Assembly (NCBI GenBank): GCA_037176705.1
Contig: CM073893.1
Span: forward strand, 19,220,074 to 19,284,073
Direction of reading: 5' to 3'
DNA length: 64,000 bases
Origin: Molossus alvarezi
Lineage: Eukaryota; Chordata; Mammalia; Chiroptera; Molossidae
The position numbers were made by a program, and so were the translations under genes. The notes under the pieces are model-generated. The model was not told the DNA's origin, made no database searches, and worked only from the letters and a program-made list of their open reading frames with translations. Shown here piece by piece: positions 35,406 through 47,233 of the stretch (the stretch's first letter is position 1; the number at the start of each line of letters is the position of its first letter).

Positions 35406-36643
35406 TTTCCTTATAAGCATACTTCATTTTCAGATTTATATTTTCCCTTGAAACCAAACTCAGATAGTACGAATCTATTTTGGGATATAGTCAAATTTGG
35501 AATGGAGAACTATATGTAAAAACTGATTTGACTTTTTCCAAAGAGGGTAGTGGATCTTTCAGGTTCTGAAAAGAGGTTATAAAAATATACTCCATCAGAA
35601 GCACCAGTGAAGCTTTTAAAAAATACAGATGATCAGAACAGACTGCAAATATATTTAATAAGAATGCCTAGGTCTGGGTTTGTTTGTTGATTCAGCCCAA
35701 ACTGAAAAGCACAAGTTCAAATGTGCTTTTGTGAGGCAATCTGAGGACTAGTGAAAAGAGTCATAGATTTTCCAAGCGAATGGCCCCTGTGGTCAGAGAT
35801 TTATGTAATTCCCTTGCAGGCAAACCTAATATAATTAATTTGTACTTCTCTCCTCTTGCAAAGGAGAATAGAGGATGGATCAATAATAGGCACTTGAAAA
35901 TTATCAAGAATACATTCCATTTAGCTTTAGGACATGGTTCTATATTTATATGGAAGATCTAGCCTATATGTTCCTTCTAGAGTATTGTTCCTCATACATG
36001 GATGGCTCAAGACATTATACTACTCTCCCCCAGAAGTCTTTCGTGGCTCCCAATTGCCTCCCAAATTACAGCACTCTCCCTTGCACGGCATTCACTGTCC
36101 TCCATGATCCCACCCTGTTATTACAGTCTTAATGCTTTATTACTCCCCATTCAGGAACCTGTATGTCCACCAATCCACATCAGAGTGCTCACAATTTTCA
36201 AAAAGCATTAGACCTATATTGAGGGAGGAGGGTGTTTATCAATATGCCTCAACTGAAGTGTCCTTCTCTTTTCCCTTTATCAATGTCTACCCACTAAATT
36301 CTACCCTCTCTTTAAGGGTTAATCCAAATAAACCATTTCAACAAAGCCATCACTTGAACTAAAATTCTTCTTTCTTTGTGCTCTACTAGTAGCTCATCTG
36401 CATCTCACTTGTAAACACCCATCACTTCACTTTCTGACTTACGCCTTAGTGTTTTTTGTATGTGTTTTAGGTCCTTTACTAGACCTTAACCTACTCATCT
36501 TTATACGCCTCAAGGATCCCAGCACAGTATCTGACACATAACCAGTGGGTACCCAGTAAAATAACTTGTGAAATTTAATTGAATGGTAGTTCTCATACTT
36601 TGAAATTTCATTCCAAATAAAATTACGAAACCTTCTCTCAAAA
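35406..36643. other. Unique sequence, no gene seen
   Basis: Short open frames near 35,780-36,362 lack domain signatures and supported splice sites. I recognise no repeats. Confidence 0.4.
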
Positions 36644-36653
36644 GTCTTGCTTG
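36644..36653 (+). repeat. Left TSD of HAL1-like element
   Basis: GTCTTGCTTG here pairs with GTCTTGCATG at 39,559-39,568 (one mismatch). Confidence 0.6.
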
Positions 36654-38051
36654 TCGAACTTCCGGTCAAGATGGCCGCATGGGAAAGGCAGTACTCGCCT
36701 CCTCCCACAACCATATCAAAAATACAACTAAACTACAGAACAACCATCATTCAGAACCACCTGAAACTGAGCTGAATGAAAGTCCTACAACTACAACATT
36801 AAAAAAACAGCCACATGGAGACTGGTAGGAGGGGTGGAGGCAGATGGGCTGGTCCCACACCCACATGTGGCAGATAAAAATCAGGAGGGACACCTCGGCT
36901 GGGAAGGTCCTCCCTGAGGACTGAGGGGTCCCCGTCCCACACCATGTGCCCAGCCCAGGGTTCCAGTGCTAGGAAGAGAAGTCCCCATAACTTCTGGCTG
37001 TAAAACCAGTGAGAACTGAGGCTGAGGGAGGCTGCAGCTGCTAGAGCCCCAGGCAGCTCCTCTTAAAGGACCCGCACTCAGACTTACTTGGACTTACTCT
37101 CTCTCAGTTCAGAGAGGAGGCAGCTTGAAAGGCACCAGAGACATACAGGGAAGAACTGAGTTGTTTGGTCTCAGGATGAGGGCTGGAGAGGCAGCTTTCT
37201 CTCAGACAGACATGCTAGCAGACAGACGCCTTTGTTCCTTTGGTGAGCCCTTCCCTGGGGCGGCAGATAGCAGCCATATCTGGGACTCCAGCAACCTGGC
37301 TCACACTGGTTGCCCCACCCCACCCAAATTTCGAGCCCACCCAAGCTGTTTCCAAAGGCTTTACCATAGGATTGGCCTGTCTTGGATCTTGCGTCAGAAT
37401 TTCCTAAAAGCTCTCAAATAAGCAGCATCTGGTCTCAGTGAGCTTCATACCTCTAAGTGGCCCCAGGCCTGGCACTAACAGTAGCCAGCCTTGGTTCACA
37501 ACTTGGCTTTGCCTGGGCACCTCCAAGCCAAGCACAGGAAACAGCCATCTGCAGATCGCTTTGTAGCTTATGCCTGGTAGCCCCGAGTGGAACACAGGCT
37601 GTGGCTGACCTTGCCCCAGAACCAGCACACCCAGTGGACAGCTTCAGACCACATCAAAGCACCACCACCCAACCACCTCCATAAGTGACATACTCAATGA
37701 GTGGACTCAAGGGGTACCAGAGCCCTGCTGAAGTAAGTCTTGTTCTGTGTGGTGGGCCTCTACACTGCTGATCCTCCAAGGGAGTCAGAAGCCAGTGGTC
37801 AGTGGGCACAGCCAGTTCTTGCAGCTGATCAGCCTGAGTAAATCTCTCCCATTGATGTGCCAACAGCAATCAAGACTCAATTACAACAGAAGGGTGAACA
37901 GGGGTGCACCTCAAGGGCCCAGCTGGGGTGATCAAGGAGGCTGTGCCTCTGGATCCTACAGGACACCTACAATAATAGGCCACCCTATGAAGCCTAGGAG
38001 ACATAGCAGCTCTTCCTAATACATAGAAACAAACACAGGGAGGCAGCCAAA

Positions 38052-39128
38052 ATGAGGAAACAAAGAAACATGTCCCAAATGAAAGAAAAGAACAAAACTC
38101 CAGGAAAAGAACCACACTCAGCCCTCGTTTATCACAGTTAATCAGTTCCAGACTCTACCGTGATAAATGAATTTCCAAGGAGTAGGATTCTTTATTTATT
38201 TATATGCAGTCATCCCTCGCCACTTTGCATATTTGAAAAAAAACATCGATAGAGTGCAGCCATGAAAGTCACAGGGATAAGTGGTGAGGGACAGCTGTAA
38301 ACAAAATGTAGATAAGCAATCAGTCAGATGCAGAGTTCAAAGGTTGCTCAAGGAACTTAGTGAGACATTCAAGGAACTTAGTGAAACCTTTAAGGAACTT
38401 AAGAAGACCTCAAAGGAACTTAGTGAGAACATCAACAACATAAAAAGGATCAGTCAGAAATAAAGGATGTATTAACTGAAATAAAGAATAATTTACAGGG
38501 AATCAGTAGTAGAGCAGGTAAAGCCTATAAGCAAACCATCGTTTTGGAATATAAGGAAGCAGAAAACACCCAATCAAAACAGCAGAAAGAAAAGAGAATT
38601 TTAAAAAATGAGGACAGTGTAAGGAGCCTCTGGGACAACATTTGAATCATAGGGGTGCCAGAAGAAGAGAGAAAGCAAGAAATTGAAAACCTATTTGAAA
38701 AAATAATTACAGAAAACTTTGCTAACTTGGTGAAGGAAACAGACATACAAGTCTAGGAAGCACAGAGAGTTCCAAACAAGTTGAACCCAAAGAGGTCCAC
38801 ACCAAGACACATTATCATCAAAATGCAAAAGGTTAAAGAAAAAGAGAGAATCTTAAAAGCAGCAAGAGAAAAGCAGTTAGTTACCTACAAAGGAGCTCCT
38901 ATAAGACTGTCAGCTGATTTCTCAAAAGAAACTTTGCAGGCCAGAAAGGAGTGGCAAGAGATATTCAGAGTGATGAAAAACAACAACTTACAACCAAGGT
39001 TACTCTATCCTGCAAAGCTGTCATTTAGAATAAATGGACAGATCAAGAGTTTCCTGGACAAGAAAAAACTAAAGGAGTTCCTCACCACCAAACTAGTATT
39101 ATATGAAATGTTGAAGAGTCTTCATTAA
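38052..39128 (+). pseudogene. HAL1/L1 ORF1, interrupted
   Basis: The start is MRKQRNMSQMKEKNK. The N-terminal part is interrupted at about 38,109-38,299 by a DNA transposon fragment. A coiled-coil part with repeated FKELSET heptads follows (38,342-38,430), then a stop and a frameshifted RRM region. The last 115 codons (38,781-39,128) are open and encode the nucleic-acid-binding C-terminal domain (TPRHIIIKMQKVKEKERILK; RLSADFSKETLQARKEW; LLYPAKLSFRI). Confidence 0.85.
38109..38299. mobile_element. Tigger/pogo-like DNA transposon fragment
   Basis: Inserted in ORF1. The inner part has terminal inverted repeats, 'cagtcatccctcgccactt' at 38,207 and 'aagtggtgagggacagctg' ending at 38,297, with TA next to the right end. 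The left part ('gccctcgtttatcacagtta', 'gtgataaatgaatttcc') looks like a related pogo-type end. It is non-coding. The family name is tentative. Confidence 0.6.
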
Positions 39129-39558
39129 GTAAAGGAACAAAAATTGAACAATAAAATGGCAATTAATACATATCTATCAACAATTGAATCTACAAACAAA
39201 ATGAGCAAGCATAACAGAAACAGACTCAGAGATACAGAAAACTTTATGTTGCTTTCCAGATGGGTGGGGGCTGAAGGGATGAGTGAAAAAGATGAAGAAA
39301 CTAAGAAATACAAATTGGTTGTTAGACTGAAGAACCTCAAAGGGAAGGAGGGGGGAGGGCGGGATGAGATAAACCAAACAACTTCTATGCATATATGCAT
39401 AACCAAAGGACACCAGCAATAATGTGGAGAAGACAGGGGCGGGGCGGGATTGGGAAGGAAGGGATCAATGGGGAAAAAAGCAAGAGACATCTGTAATACA
39501 TTCAACAATAAAGATGAGTTTAAAAAGATAAAAATAAGTAAATTTAAAAAAAAAAATT

Positions 39559-39568
39559 GTCTTGCATG
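39559..39568 (+). repeat. Right TSD of HAL1-like element
   Basis: Second copy of the 10-bp repeat at 36,644-36,653, just after the A-tail. Confidence 0.6.
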
Positions 39569-39947
39569 GGAAAAGATGGAATTCTTTTCGATTTCTCTAC
39601 CTTGTAGCAGCAAAAGAAGTGGGGTGGCTGGGAAGACTGACCAGGCCACTGAGTTTGGCAAAGGAAGAGGCAGCAGAAGAAAAATAATCTTTTTCAGAAC
39701 TATAAATCAGCTGATACCAAGATATTCAAGCTTGCAGAGTGGACACACCAGTGGTGATGAAATCCTCAGAAAATCTGTTTCCACTCACTGGGATCCCTGG
39801 TTACTGGACAAGTGAAATCAGACAGAATTAAGCTGTCAAACACAGGTTGGCCAAAGGTCTAAAACAGAGCTTGTGATCTCAAAGAAATTGGTTGAAATTC
39901 AATCTATGGTACTTGATGAATGAATCAGAAAGCAAAAAAAAGTTTTA
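39569..39947. other. Unique sequence, no gene seen
   Basis: No exon or repeat recognised. Confidence 0.4.
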
Positions 39948-39959
39948 AAAAATCCATGT

Positions 39960-40060
39960 CGGCCCCTGGCTGGTTTGGCTCAGTGGTTGAAGCATTGGTA
40001 TGCAGACTAGAGAGTCCTGGGTTCAGTTTCTGCTAGGGGCACGTACCAAAAAAACAAACA
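39960..40060 (+). mobile_element. Short tRNA-only SINE with TSD
   Basis: 'cccctggctggtttggctca', 'agagagtcctgggttcagtt', 'tctgctaggggcacgtacc', then an A-rich tail. The flanking string AAAAATCCATGT at 39,948-39,959 and 40,061-40,072 is a perfect 12-bp TSD. Confidence 0.93.
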
Positions 40061-40072
40061 AAAAATCCATGT

Positions 40073-41039
40073 AGGTGTCTAAATCAAAATCTGTTTGAAG
40101 AAATAGACAGCTATAGGATGAAAACTAAGAGACTGTGGTATCATGAAGCCCATGAAAAGTTACAAGAGTAAGTAGTGGTCAGTTGTGTCTAATAGAACAG
40201 AGGTCATTGAAGTTAAAGTTAAGGAAGGTATCATTACATCTGACAACATGGCCTGACATTGGCAAAGACAGTTTTTGTACAATGTTGGCAACAGAAGCTG
40301 AATTGCAGGGGATTAAAAGGGAAATAGAGATAGGCATTTTCATTAGAAAATCATGCCACAGGTTTGCATCAAATCTATAACAAAACCCTAGAGCATAACC
40401 TTATTGCTTTCTTACAAAGAAGTCACAAGGCTTTATTTTCTGGCATTATAGATATAGACATTTCCTCAAATTCTGGCCTGATATAAATGCTGTAATTTTA
40501 ATTTTTAAGTGAACTGCAGAGTGCAGATAAAATCCAGAGAGGTCAAAACAAAGTAAAAGTGTTAACTTTTGAGACATAAAGGAGTGCCAAGAACCACTTT
40601 CACCCTAATCCAAGGGAACTTTGTTGATGTTTTGATGACTTCATGGAATGAGAGAAAGTGGTGATTAAGCCTAGATGGAAAATCTAACAGATGACCCCTT
40701 GTAAAAAAAAAAAAAAAAAAACCATCCCAAGATTTAGTGGCCAAAAATAACAATGTGTTATTTCATACTAGGGGTTGACTGGGCTCAGCTGGAAAGTTCT
40801 CTCTTTGAGAATCGCCTGGGTTGCAGCCAGAGAGATTTTAGTCATCTGAAACCTTAGCTGTCAACCCAGGGGTACTCACTCACATGTCTGGCTGTTGGTT
40901 GGGAGCTCTTCACATTCTCTCTCCAATTCTTGGTCTTCTTGCAGAATGACAGTTGGAGTTCCAAGACCAACCAGAAGGAAAATGAACTCTTCTTTGAAGA
41001 AGTCTCACACCATATGTAGTAGATAAGACTGTAAGGCAG
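40073..41039. other. Unique sequence, no gene seen
   Basis: An A-run of about 20 bp near 40,702-40,721 is the only simple repeat. No coding exon recognised. Confidence 0.4.
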
Positions 41040-41265
41040 TATGGTGGCATGTGTGGCTGGTAAGAGCATGACCTCTGGAACTACCCGACTGAGTTTCAAT
41101 ACTGATTCTATCATTTGCAATTACATTTTGGCAAGTTACTTCTTTCTATGACTCAGTTTACTCATCTATAAAATATGATTAATAACATTTATATTGTAAA
41201 AAATGCACACACATTTCTTAGAAGAGTGTGCAGCATTAATAAACGCTAGCTATTAGTATCAAAGG
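41040..41265 (+). mobile_element. MIR SINE remnant
   Basis: 'taagagcatgacctctggaa', 'tggcaagttacttctttcta', 'tgactcagtttactcatcta' and 'agtgtgcagcattaataaac' follow the MIR consensus in plus orientation. Confidence 0.75.
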
Positions 41266-41589
41266 AATTAGAGTGGCTTTATCAGCAGCAACAACAACAA
41301 CAAAAAGGTAGTCAACCTAGCTATCAACTTAGAATTTTTGACTTACTCATATATTTATCTATATCTTTGTTCACTGTTACTTCTTGCATTTCAGATTGTC
41401 CGTTATCATATTTCTTTTACCAAAAGTACAACCTTGCTGGTAGTTAACTCTCTCAATTTAATATTTGAAAATCACATGAACTATGAAAACCACAGTGAAA
41501 GTCACTTGAAACCCACTAGGGTTCAACAGGTTAAAAGTCTGACCATCTCAAATGTGGTTAGGGGAACAAATTAGTAAAACCAGTTTGGA

Positions 41590-42065
41590 AGAGAGTTGGG
41601 TATTACCTAGAAATGTTGATCATAAACACATTCCAAAGTGTATAACCTGGAGAAGCTTTTACATGTGTGCAGGGAAAGCGTGGATGAGAATATTCATAGG
41701 AGCACTGTTTCCAATACCCACAATCTGATAATCATCTGAGTTTTCACAGACTTACAGAAGTATGGATAATTAAATTTTGTTACATGCATACCAGCAGCAG
41801 TATCATGACTTAACCTCAAATAATAAAGCTAAATAGAGAAAAAAAAAAATAGTTGCTATATTATTCCATTTATAGAAAGTGAAAAAACATACAAAAATTA
41901 AATAATGTTTTGCTTGGGGATACATTTATATGCTAAAAAAAAATCATTAACACAAATTAAGAATAATGGTTCCCTCTTGGATCAGGGGTACATAAATGAG
42001 TGTGGAGATATAAGATTCTGTTTCTCAGGCTAGGAAGGAAGAACAGAGGTAACACTTTTATTCTT
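41590..42065 (+). mobile_element. Ancient L1 (L1M-type) ORF2 3' end and 3'UTR
   Basis: 'gagaatattcataggagcac', 'tttccaatacccacaatctg' and 'ttccatttatagaaagtgaa' are the worn landmarks of an old mammalian L1 ORF2 end and 3'UTR, plus strand. It is heavily diverged and not coding. Confidence 0.55.
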
Positions 42066-42835
42066 CTTTAATTCACACATGTTTGTTTATCTAAAGATCT
42101 TGTGAATACCTTAAGGATTGTGCAAAGGTCCTGACGTCCTACATGAACCTTCATCAGGTAGGCCCCTCTGGTCATCAGCCATTGTCCACACTGACTTACT
42201 GACCAAGGCTGCAGTTCCTTTTATATCCATCAGGACCAGGTATTTCCAGCCCACACTTAGAATGCAGGGATGTTTGGGGGCAAGGGAGCAGGGGAGAAGC
42301 TGGACGTCCTTGGACCTAGAATTCAGCCTCCTCAGCACATCACACATCTAACCCTCCTGAGACTTTTCCAACTCCCCATGTAATTTAGCCTTTGTTTCTA
42401 AGCTGTGTTTCTTTGATCTCTCTGTGGATTTTTATGCCAATGCCATACTCTTTATTTAGTAGAGCTCTGAAATAATATTAACTTTTTAACAAATCCTCTT
42501 TTGCTGTATTTCTCCTTGTGGCTTTTATTAACCTTAAGTAGCTGTCTCTATCTACTTGGGGATGAAATGTCCTCAGAGAAAGGCGCTCCCATCACCATAG
42601 TCCCTGGATTACCCCCCTTCTTACCCCTATTCTCCCCTTAGGGTCTGTACTTTCAAGCTCTTTTCCAATAATAAAAATAAGTGTGCTGGCATGTTTATAA
42701 CCCCATAATTGATGATTGGTAAATTACTGTGCTGCTCCATAATTGATGATTGGGAAAGTCACTGTGTGCCCTCTAGCTGAACCTGTTTAGTCAAAATAAC
42801 CTCAGTAAATTGGAATACTCCCTGAACCAAGAAAT
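42066..42835. other. Unique sequence, no gene seen
   Basis: Overlapping open frames on both strands at 42,111-42,351 have no recognisable domain. The phrase 'ataattgatgattggtaaa' (near 42,707) recurs with small changes at 42,738, a local duplication. Confidence 0.4.
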
Positions 42836-43260
42836 TGTTGGGAGCCGGCTATGTGTCTGACAGAGTCCACGGAGCCTGGAGGTCTTGAATCAGAGACTCC
42901 ACCTTCCCCACAATCTCAAGGAATCAGGCTTGCATTGTGTTTGTGCAGCTTGGGGCTAAGTGTGACCTAATGTACCTTAAAATACCCGAAATACCTGGGT
43001 GTTCCTGCGTGTTCCTGGGTGTTCCTGTTATTCGCAAGGCAAACTAATTCTATACAGCATTGCTGTGGCCCTGGGCATTATATCAAGAAGATCCTATTTT
43101 CTGTAAGGTATAAAAGGCATGTAATAAAGCATGTCGGGGCTGATTCCGAAGACTCTGTCACAGGGGTGTTCGGAATCAGATGCTGGCCGGCTCATCAACG
43201 GCTCTTATTTGGACTTCAATTCTCTAGTTGGTCTTTCTTTGTCTCTGTCGCTCCACAACA
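42836..43260 (+). mobile_element. Probable solo LTR of an endogenous retrovirus
   Basis: The segment starts TGTTGGGAGCC and ends CTCCACAACA, so the ends form the inverted pair TGTTG/CAACA expected of an LTR. Inside are a TATA-like 'ggtataaaaggc' (about 43,109), a polyadenylation signal 'aataaa' about 12 bp later and a T-rich 3' part. A three-copy run of 'gtgttcctg' lies at 43,000-43,027. No gag, pol or env sequence is adjacent. A flanking duplication is not evident, so ends are probable rather than proven. The family is not identified. Confidence 0.65.
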
Positions 43261-46004
43261 ATAAGTTCTCTATAGAAAACCATCCTTTTGCCTATCTCCC
43301 CCTCCTAACCTGTTTTTTGTGAATTTGACATAATTTCTATTTCAGAAAAATTGCAAATCATTAAATTTAAAACAGAGAATTGGTCATTTAAAGCCAGTTC
43401 CACTATCATAATTATACTAAAGTTTACACCACAAAATCCTTTCTCCCAGTTAGTACTTTCTCTCAAGTACTTGCTTGAGGGGATATCTGATCTCTCAAGC
43501 AAAAAAAAACCAAAAAACAAAAAACAAAAAAACCGTATCTGGAATTCCAGGACACTCTTTGCTTTCACTTTGGTAAATGAAGAGTTCCATTTTGTTTTCT
43601 TCTTCAACGACAACATTAGTCACCAAATGAGAAAAATGAGATGTTTCACCCTGGTTGGAAAAAGGAAATGTCCTGAAAAGGAATAATAAGTCATTAAACT
43701 CATTCGCATGCGCATGCTCGCTCTCTCTCTCTCTCCACACACATACACACACACACTCACTATAGACTTAAAGACACTAATAACTCACAACTCCTGTCCT
43801 GCATTACTGCTCATTCTAAGGGCCTTGGTTGCTCTCAGTTACACCCAGCTTTATCTAGACTATCTTGTTCTTGGAGAGTTGTTGAGATTTCTAGTTACCA
43901 GTTGAAAATCCCTATGACTTCTTCCTGAGCGCATCATCCTTCCACCTCCTCGGCTGCAGGGCCTGTTGCTCAGGTTTAGGCCATGCCCAGCATGGATGCC
44001 TGGCTGCTGGCAGTTCTCTTTCCACCTCATTGCAGTGCAGGATATGTGGCTTCTGCAAACCTCATTTTACCTCTCTTCCTGCTGGGTTTTCAGTGGTTTA
44101 TCCCCAACCTCAACTCCAGATGTAGACTCAGATCATCCTCACTCAAGGCAACCCTGTCTTTCCTGCTTTAGTTTAGGAGCCCTGTGATCTGAGTAGGTCT
44201 TATCAAAAGGAAGCTCTTGACTTTTAGTTGATTTGGGCAGAAGATCTCCTTCTGGATACAAATAAAGAAGTATGTAGCCTGAAGCTGCTAGCAATCAGTT
44301 TTTCCTTAATGAGATCTGGTATTGGAACCAAGCTAATACCTATAGAGGGAGGCTCACAGAACCCTGTTTGAAGAGAGCCTGAAGTCCAACTTCCTTTTGT
44401 AATATTTCAGTTATATGAGATAAAGATTGTTTAAGCCACTTGGAATTGTTTTCTGTTACTTACAACTAAAATATATCCAGACATATCAAATCACCTCTAG
44501 CCCACGAAGTGACACCCCTCACACCAAGATGGGACTCGCCTCCCATGGCAGAGGTGGGTGAGCATCGCTCAGGGTTCCAAATCCAAATCTAACTTAGTCC
44601 TTTTCTGCTTTTCTTTGTCCTTTCAGCATTCAATTTCCATTTCTGGTGGCCTTTCTTTTTTTCTCCCCGGTTTTTTAAAACAAAACAAAGCATTAATTTG
44701 AATTTTTAAATTTAATTTTAACTTAATTTTTATTTTATTTCAGCAATATATATTTGCAAGTTACATAGTTAAATACTTCTTAAAAGGAAAGAGAAGCTCC
44801 TACGCTATCCGCTCACCTGCAACTTCTCTCCAGAGGTAATCCCTGTCAATTCTTTTCACTGTTTCTTCTGGGCTTTAGATCCTATTGCTAAATAACATTT
44901 TTACACAGTTATTTCTCAATCACTAGCTATAGTTATTATACATTCTCTGTAATGGGAAATGGGGACCTAGATTTCTAATACCCCTTCTCCCTCACATCCA
45001 AATTCTCTCCCCTCATTTCTTGAAAAAAAGTTATAGAATTTTGCTATTTACATATTCTGTATGTAAATATTATTCACAGCTAAACCATGTAGTATACTAT
45101 TTCCTTTCTTTAAAAAAAAGTTTTCCCCTAGTATTTAATAATTGCATTGTCTTTACACTTGCTATTTTTCTATGTATTTTCACTAGTTCATCCTAAACTC
45201 TCTAAAAATATATAAATGTCTCCAATGTATACAAATCAATTTGTTTCTTCTTTTTCAGCTACATACCACTATCCTGAGAATTCCTTTCACCTTTCTCCTG
45301 TGTTGGATTCCTTGTTTCCTATATGTCATGTTTTCCTCTATCTTGGTTTAATCCATTAATTTTGAAAGAGCACATCCTGATCAAAAGTGCAAGGGTGATA
45401 AAATTTTGAGACCTCCCATACTAAAAATATCTCTACCCTCTCATTTATTTGTTGGCATTTTCTCCAATGTGTGTAGTAAGCATCGACTGTTCATAATTAA
45501 GAGTGAGGTTTACATGTTAATAGATACTCTCTGTGAGGACAAGCAGTTAGTTGCAATGTGGGCTTCCCCATCAGGAAGATAATAGGGCAGGTCCTAATTT
45601 TTGTGTTGGGGAATCTCCAGCTGTTTGTATATGTTGGTCTTTTTTCTTCAGTTGGCAGTTTTTCCACAGGAAGATTCTCCAGGCTCCTGTCTTGACAGGA
45701 TGAGTCTGTCATCCTTCCGGCAGCTGAGTGAGGGAAGGGCTCTGGTGCTCTTGTTTACATACAGGCTTTCACTTAGTCCCTCCCACGTTGTAGAACATCA
45801 CCTCTCTCCCACCCTCCACTCTGCTTGGAGTAAACAAAGCAGAAGAGAAAACTTCTATCTTCAGTCTTCTCATGAGAGTGAAGAGGGGTAGGTGCCTGGT
45901 CGGAGAAGAGAACGGTTACTCTGACTTTCAACCAATCTTCCTGGAGGTTTTCAGGAACAGTGGGAAGCACCCAGCCAACCAGTCATAGAAGTTTTTAACT
46001 CTTA
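43261..46004. other. Mostly unique sequence; possible old LTR and L1 fragments
   Basis: An LTR-like tail may lie near 44,425-44,480 ('taagccacttggaattgttttctgttacttacaac'). AT-rich sequence at 44,690-45,130 resembles an ancient LINE 3'UTR. Neither is certain. No coding exon is supported. Confidence 0.35.
43706..43760. repeat. Palindrome plus (TC)n/(CA)n microsatellite
   Basis: The perfect palindrome GCATGCGCATGC (43,706-43,717) is followed by (CT)n and then by interrupted (CA)n. It is an alternating purine-pyrimidine tract. Confidence 0.85.
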
Positions 46005-46170
46005 TGAACTATGTGAACTTGAACAAGTTTCTTGATTTCTTTGAACTTCAGTTTCTTCATCTGTAAAATGGAAACATTGGCTCTTGTGTGAATGTTAAGT
46101 GAGATCAATAAATGTGAAGTGCCTGTCACAGTCTGCTCAGCATAAAGAGGGCACTCAGTTGTTGGACATG
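46005..46170 (+). mobile_element. MIR SINE remnant
   Basis: 'gtgaacttgaacaagtttct', 'cttcagtttcttcatctgta', 'aaatggaaacattggctc' and 'ataaagagggcactcagttg' match the MIR core and 3' part. Confidence 0.75.
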
Positions 46171-47213
46171 CAGTGGTCATGATGGTAGCAGTCATAGTCT
46201 TCTTGGCCTTGTTTCAGTGAACAGAAAGGATGCCCTCTCACTATCCAGTGCTTTTCTTCATTCTCAAATGGAAAGCTACCCTACTTATGTTCTGCCAAAA
46301 CTTTAATAGAATTGTAGGGGTATCACAACTTTTGCAACTTGTCCTCAACTTCACCCTTTCTCTGAGTGCACAAACAAACCCTTAGAGCTACCTCCTCCAT
46401 TCTGGCTCCCATCCCAATAGATTAACATGCAAGACTGAGAACTGCAGTGAGGTCAGTCTGAACCCAAATCTCAAGAGTAAAACTAATTACCCTTTTCCTA
46501 TGTTCTACACATAATCCTTCTACCCTCTAGGGCAATGCCTTCTGTCCTTCTCCTGTCTTTCTTAACCCCTCCAGCAAAAGAGAGGCAAAAGGAACCTTCT
46601 TGCTTCCCAGTGCAAAGTGAAATTCCTCCTTCCTCCTCATTCTCCCCAGCTCCCTGGTGCCTTAGTCCTTCTTCCCAGTTTTTCTCTCAGTGCTCTTGTT
46701 TGGGACTTTCACTCTGCTTTGTTAGAGGATAACCTTTCTCTTCACAATCAAGGTCTTTTCCTGAGTTCTTAGGATACATTACTTATCTGCTCTGGGGCCT
46801 TCAGCAGCTTTTTTAATTGGCTATATCTCAGGGAGATTGAACAAGAAAGAGGATCTGAAGAAGCTGGGGGAGTTGGGGGTTATCTTCAAGTTAATAATTT
46901 AGACTGCTTGATGGGCCGTCTGGTACAGAATCTGATGAAAAGTAGCACCCACTGTGCTTGGCATTTTTCTCAGTCTGACACTTCTGATTGCAACACTAGT
47001 AAATACTGATCCTATTATGTTCCTCATTTAGACTTAAGCACTGAAAATATACCTAATAAAAATTTTTAAGTAGGTCTTATTAACACGTCATGGTCAAGTA
47101 TATGTTGGGAATTGACCTTTGTTGAGAATGATGTAAATACATGGTCATGTGGAAACTATGTTTGAATGAAGGTGGACACAGGAATATAAGAATAGGCCTC
47201 ACCTAATTATTTC
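46171..47213. other. CYSLTR2 3' flank / probable 3'UTR
   Basis: This lies downstream of the receptor on the minus strand and probably contains its 3'UTR. I found no AATAAA signal on the minus strand close to the stop codon, so the transcript end is not placed. No other gene recognised. Confidence 0.4.
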
Positions 47214-47233
47214 TTACATTCTTGTTTTCTTTT

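Larger units (their letters stand above)
36654..39558 (+). mobile_element. HAL1-like element: L1 5'UTR and ORF1 without ORF2
   Basis: It opens with TCCGGTCAAGATGGCCGC, a typical L1 start with a YY1-like CAAGATGGC motif. It has a 1.4-kb 5'UTR, ORF1 from 38,052 to 39,128, then about 25 bp that resemble the ORF2 start (ATGGCAATTAATACATATC at 39,155). The sequence then goes straight to a G-rich 3'UTR and 'agacatctgtaatacattc' with an A-tail. The endonuclease and reverse transcriptase are absent. Length is 2.9 kb, close to known half-L1 (HAL1) elements, which depend on L1 for mobility. A single internally deleted L1 is the alternative. Confidence 0.75.

Noticed and set aside
38207..38299. Inverted repeats as a regulatory hairpin
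   Set aside because: Their sequence and position fit transposon termini inserted in a dead ORF1.
42111..42351. Overlapping open frames on both strands as an exon
   Set aside because: No domain and no supported splice sites. Similar openness occurs elsewhere in unique sequence.
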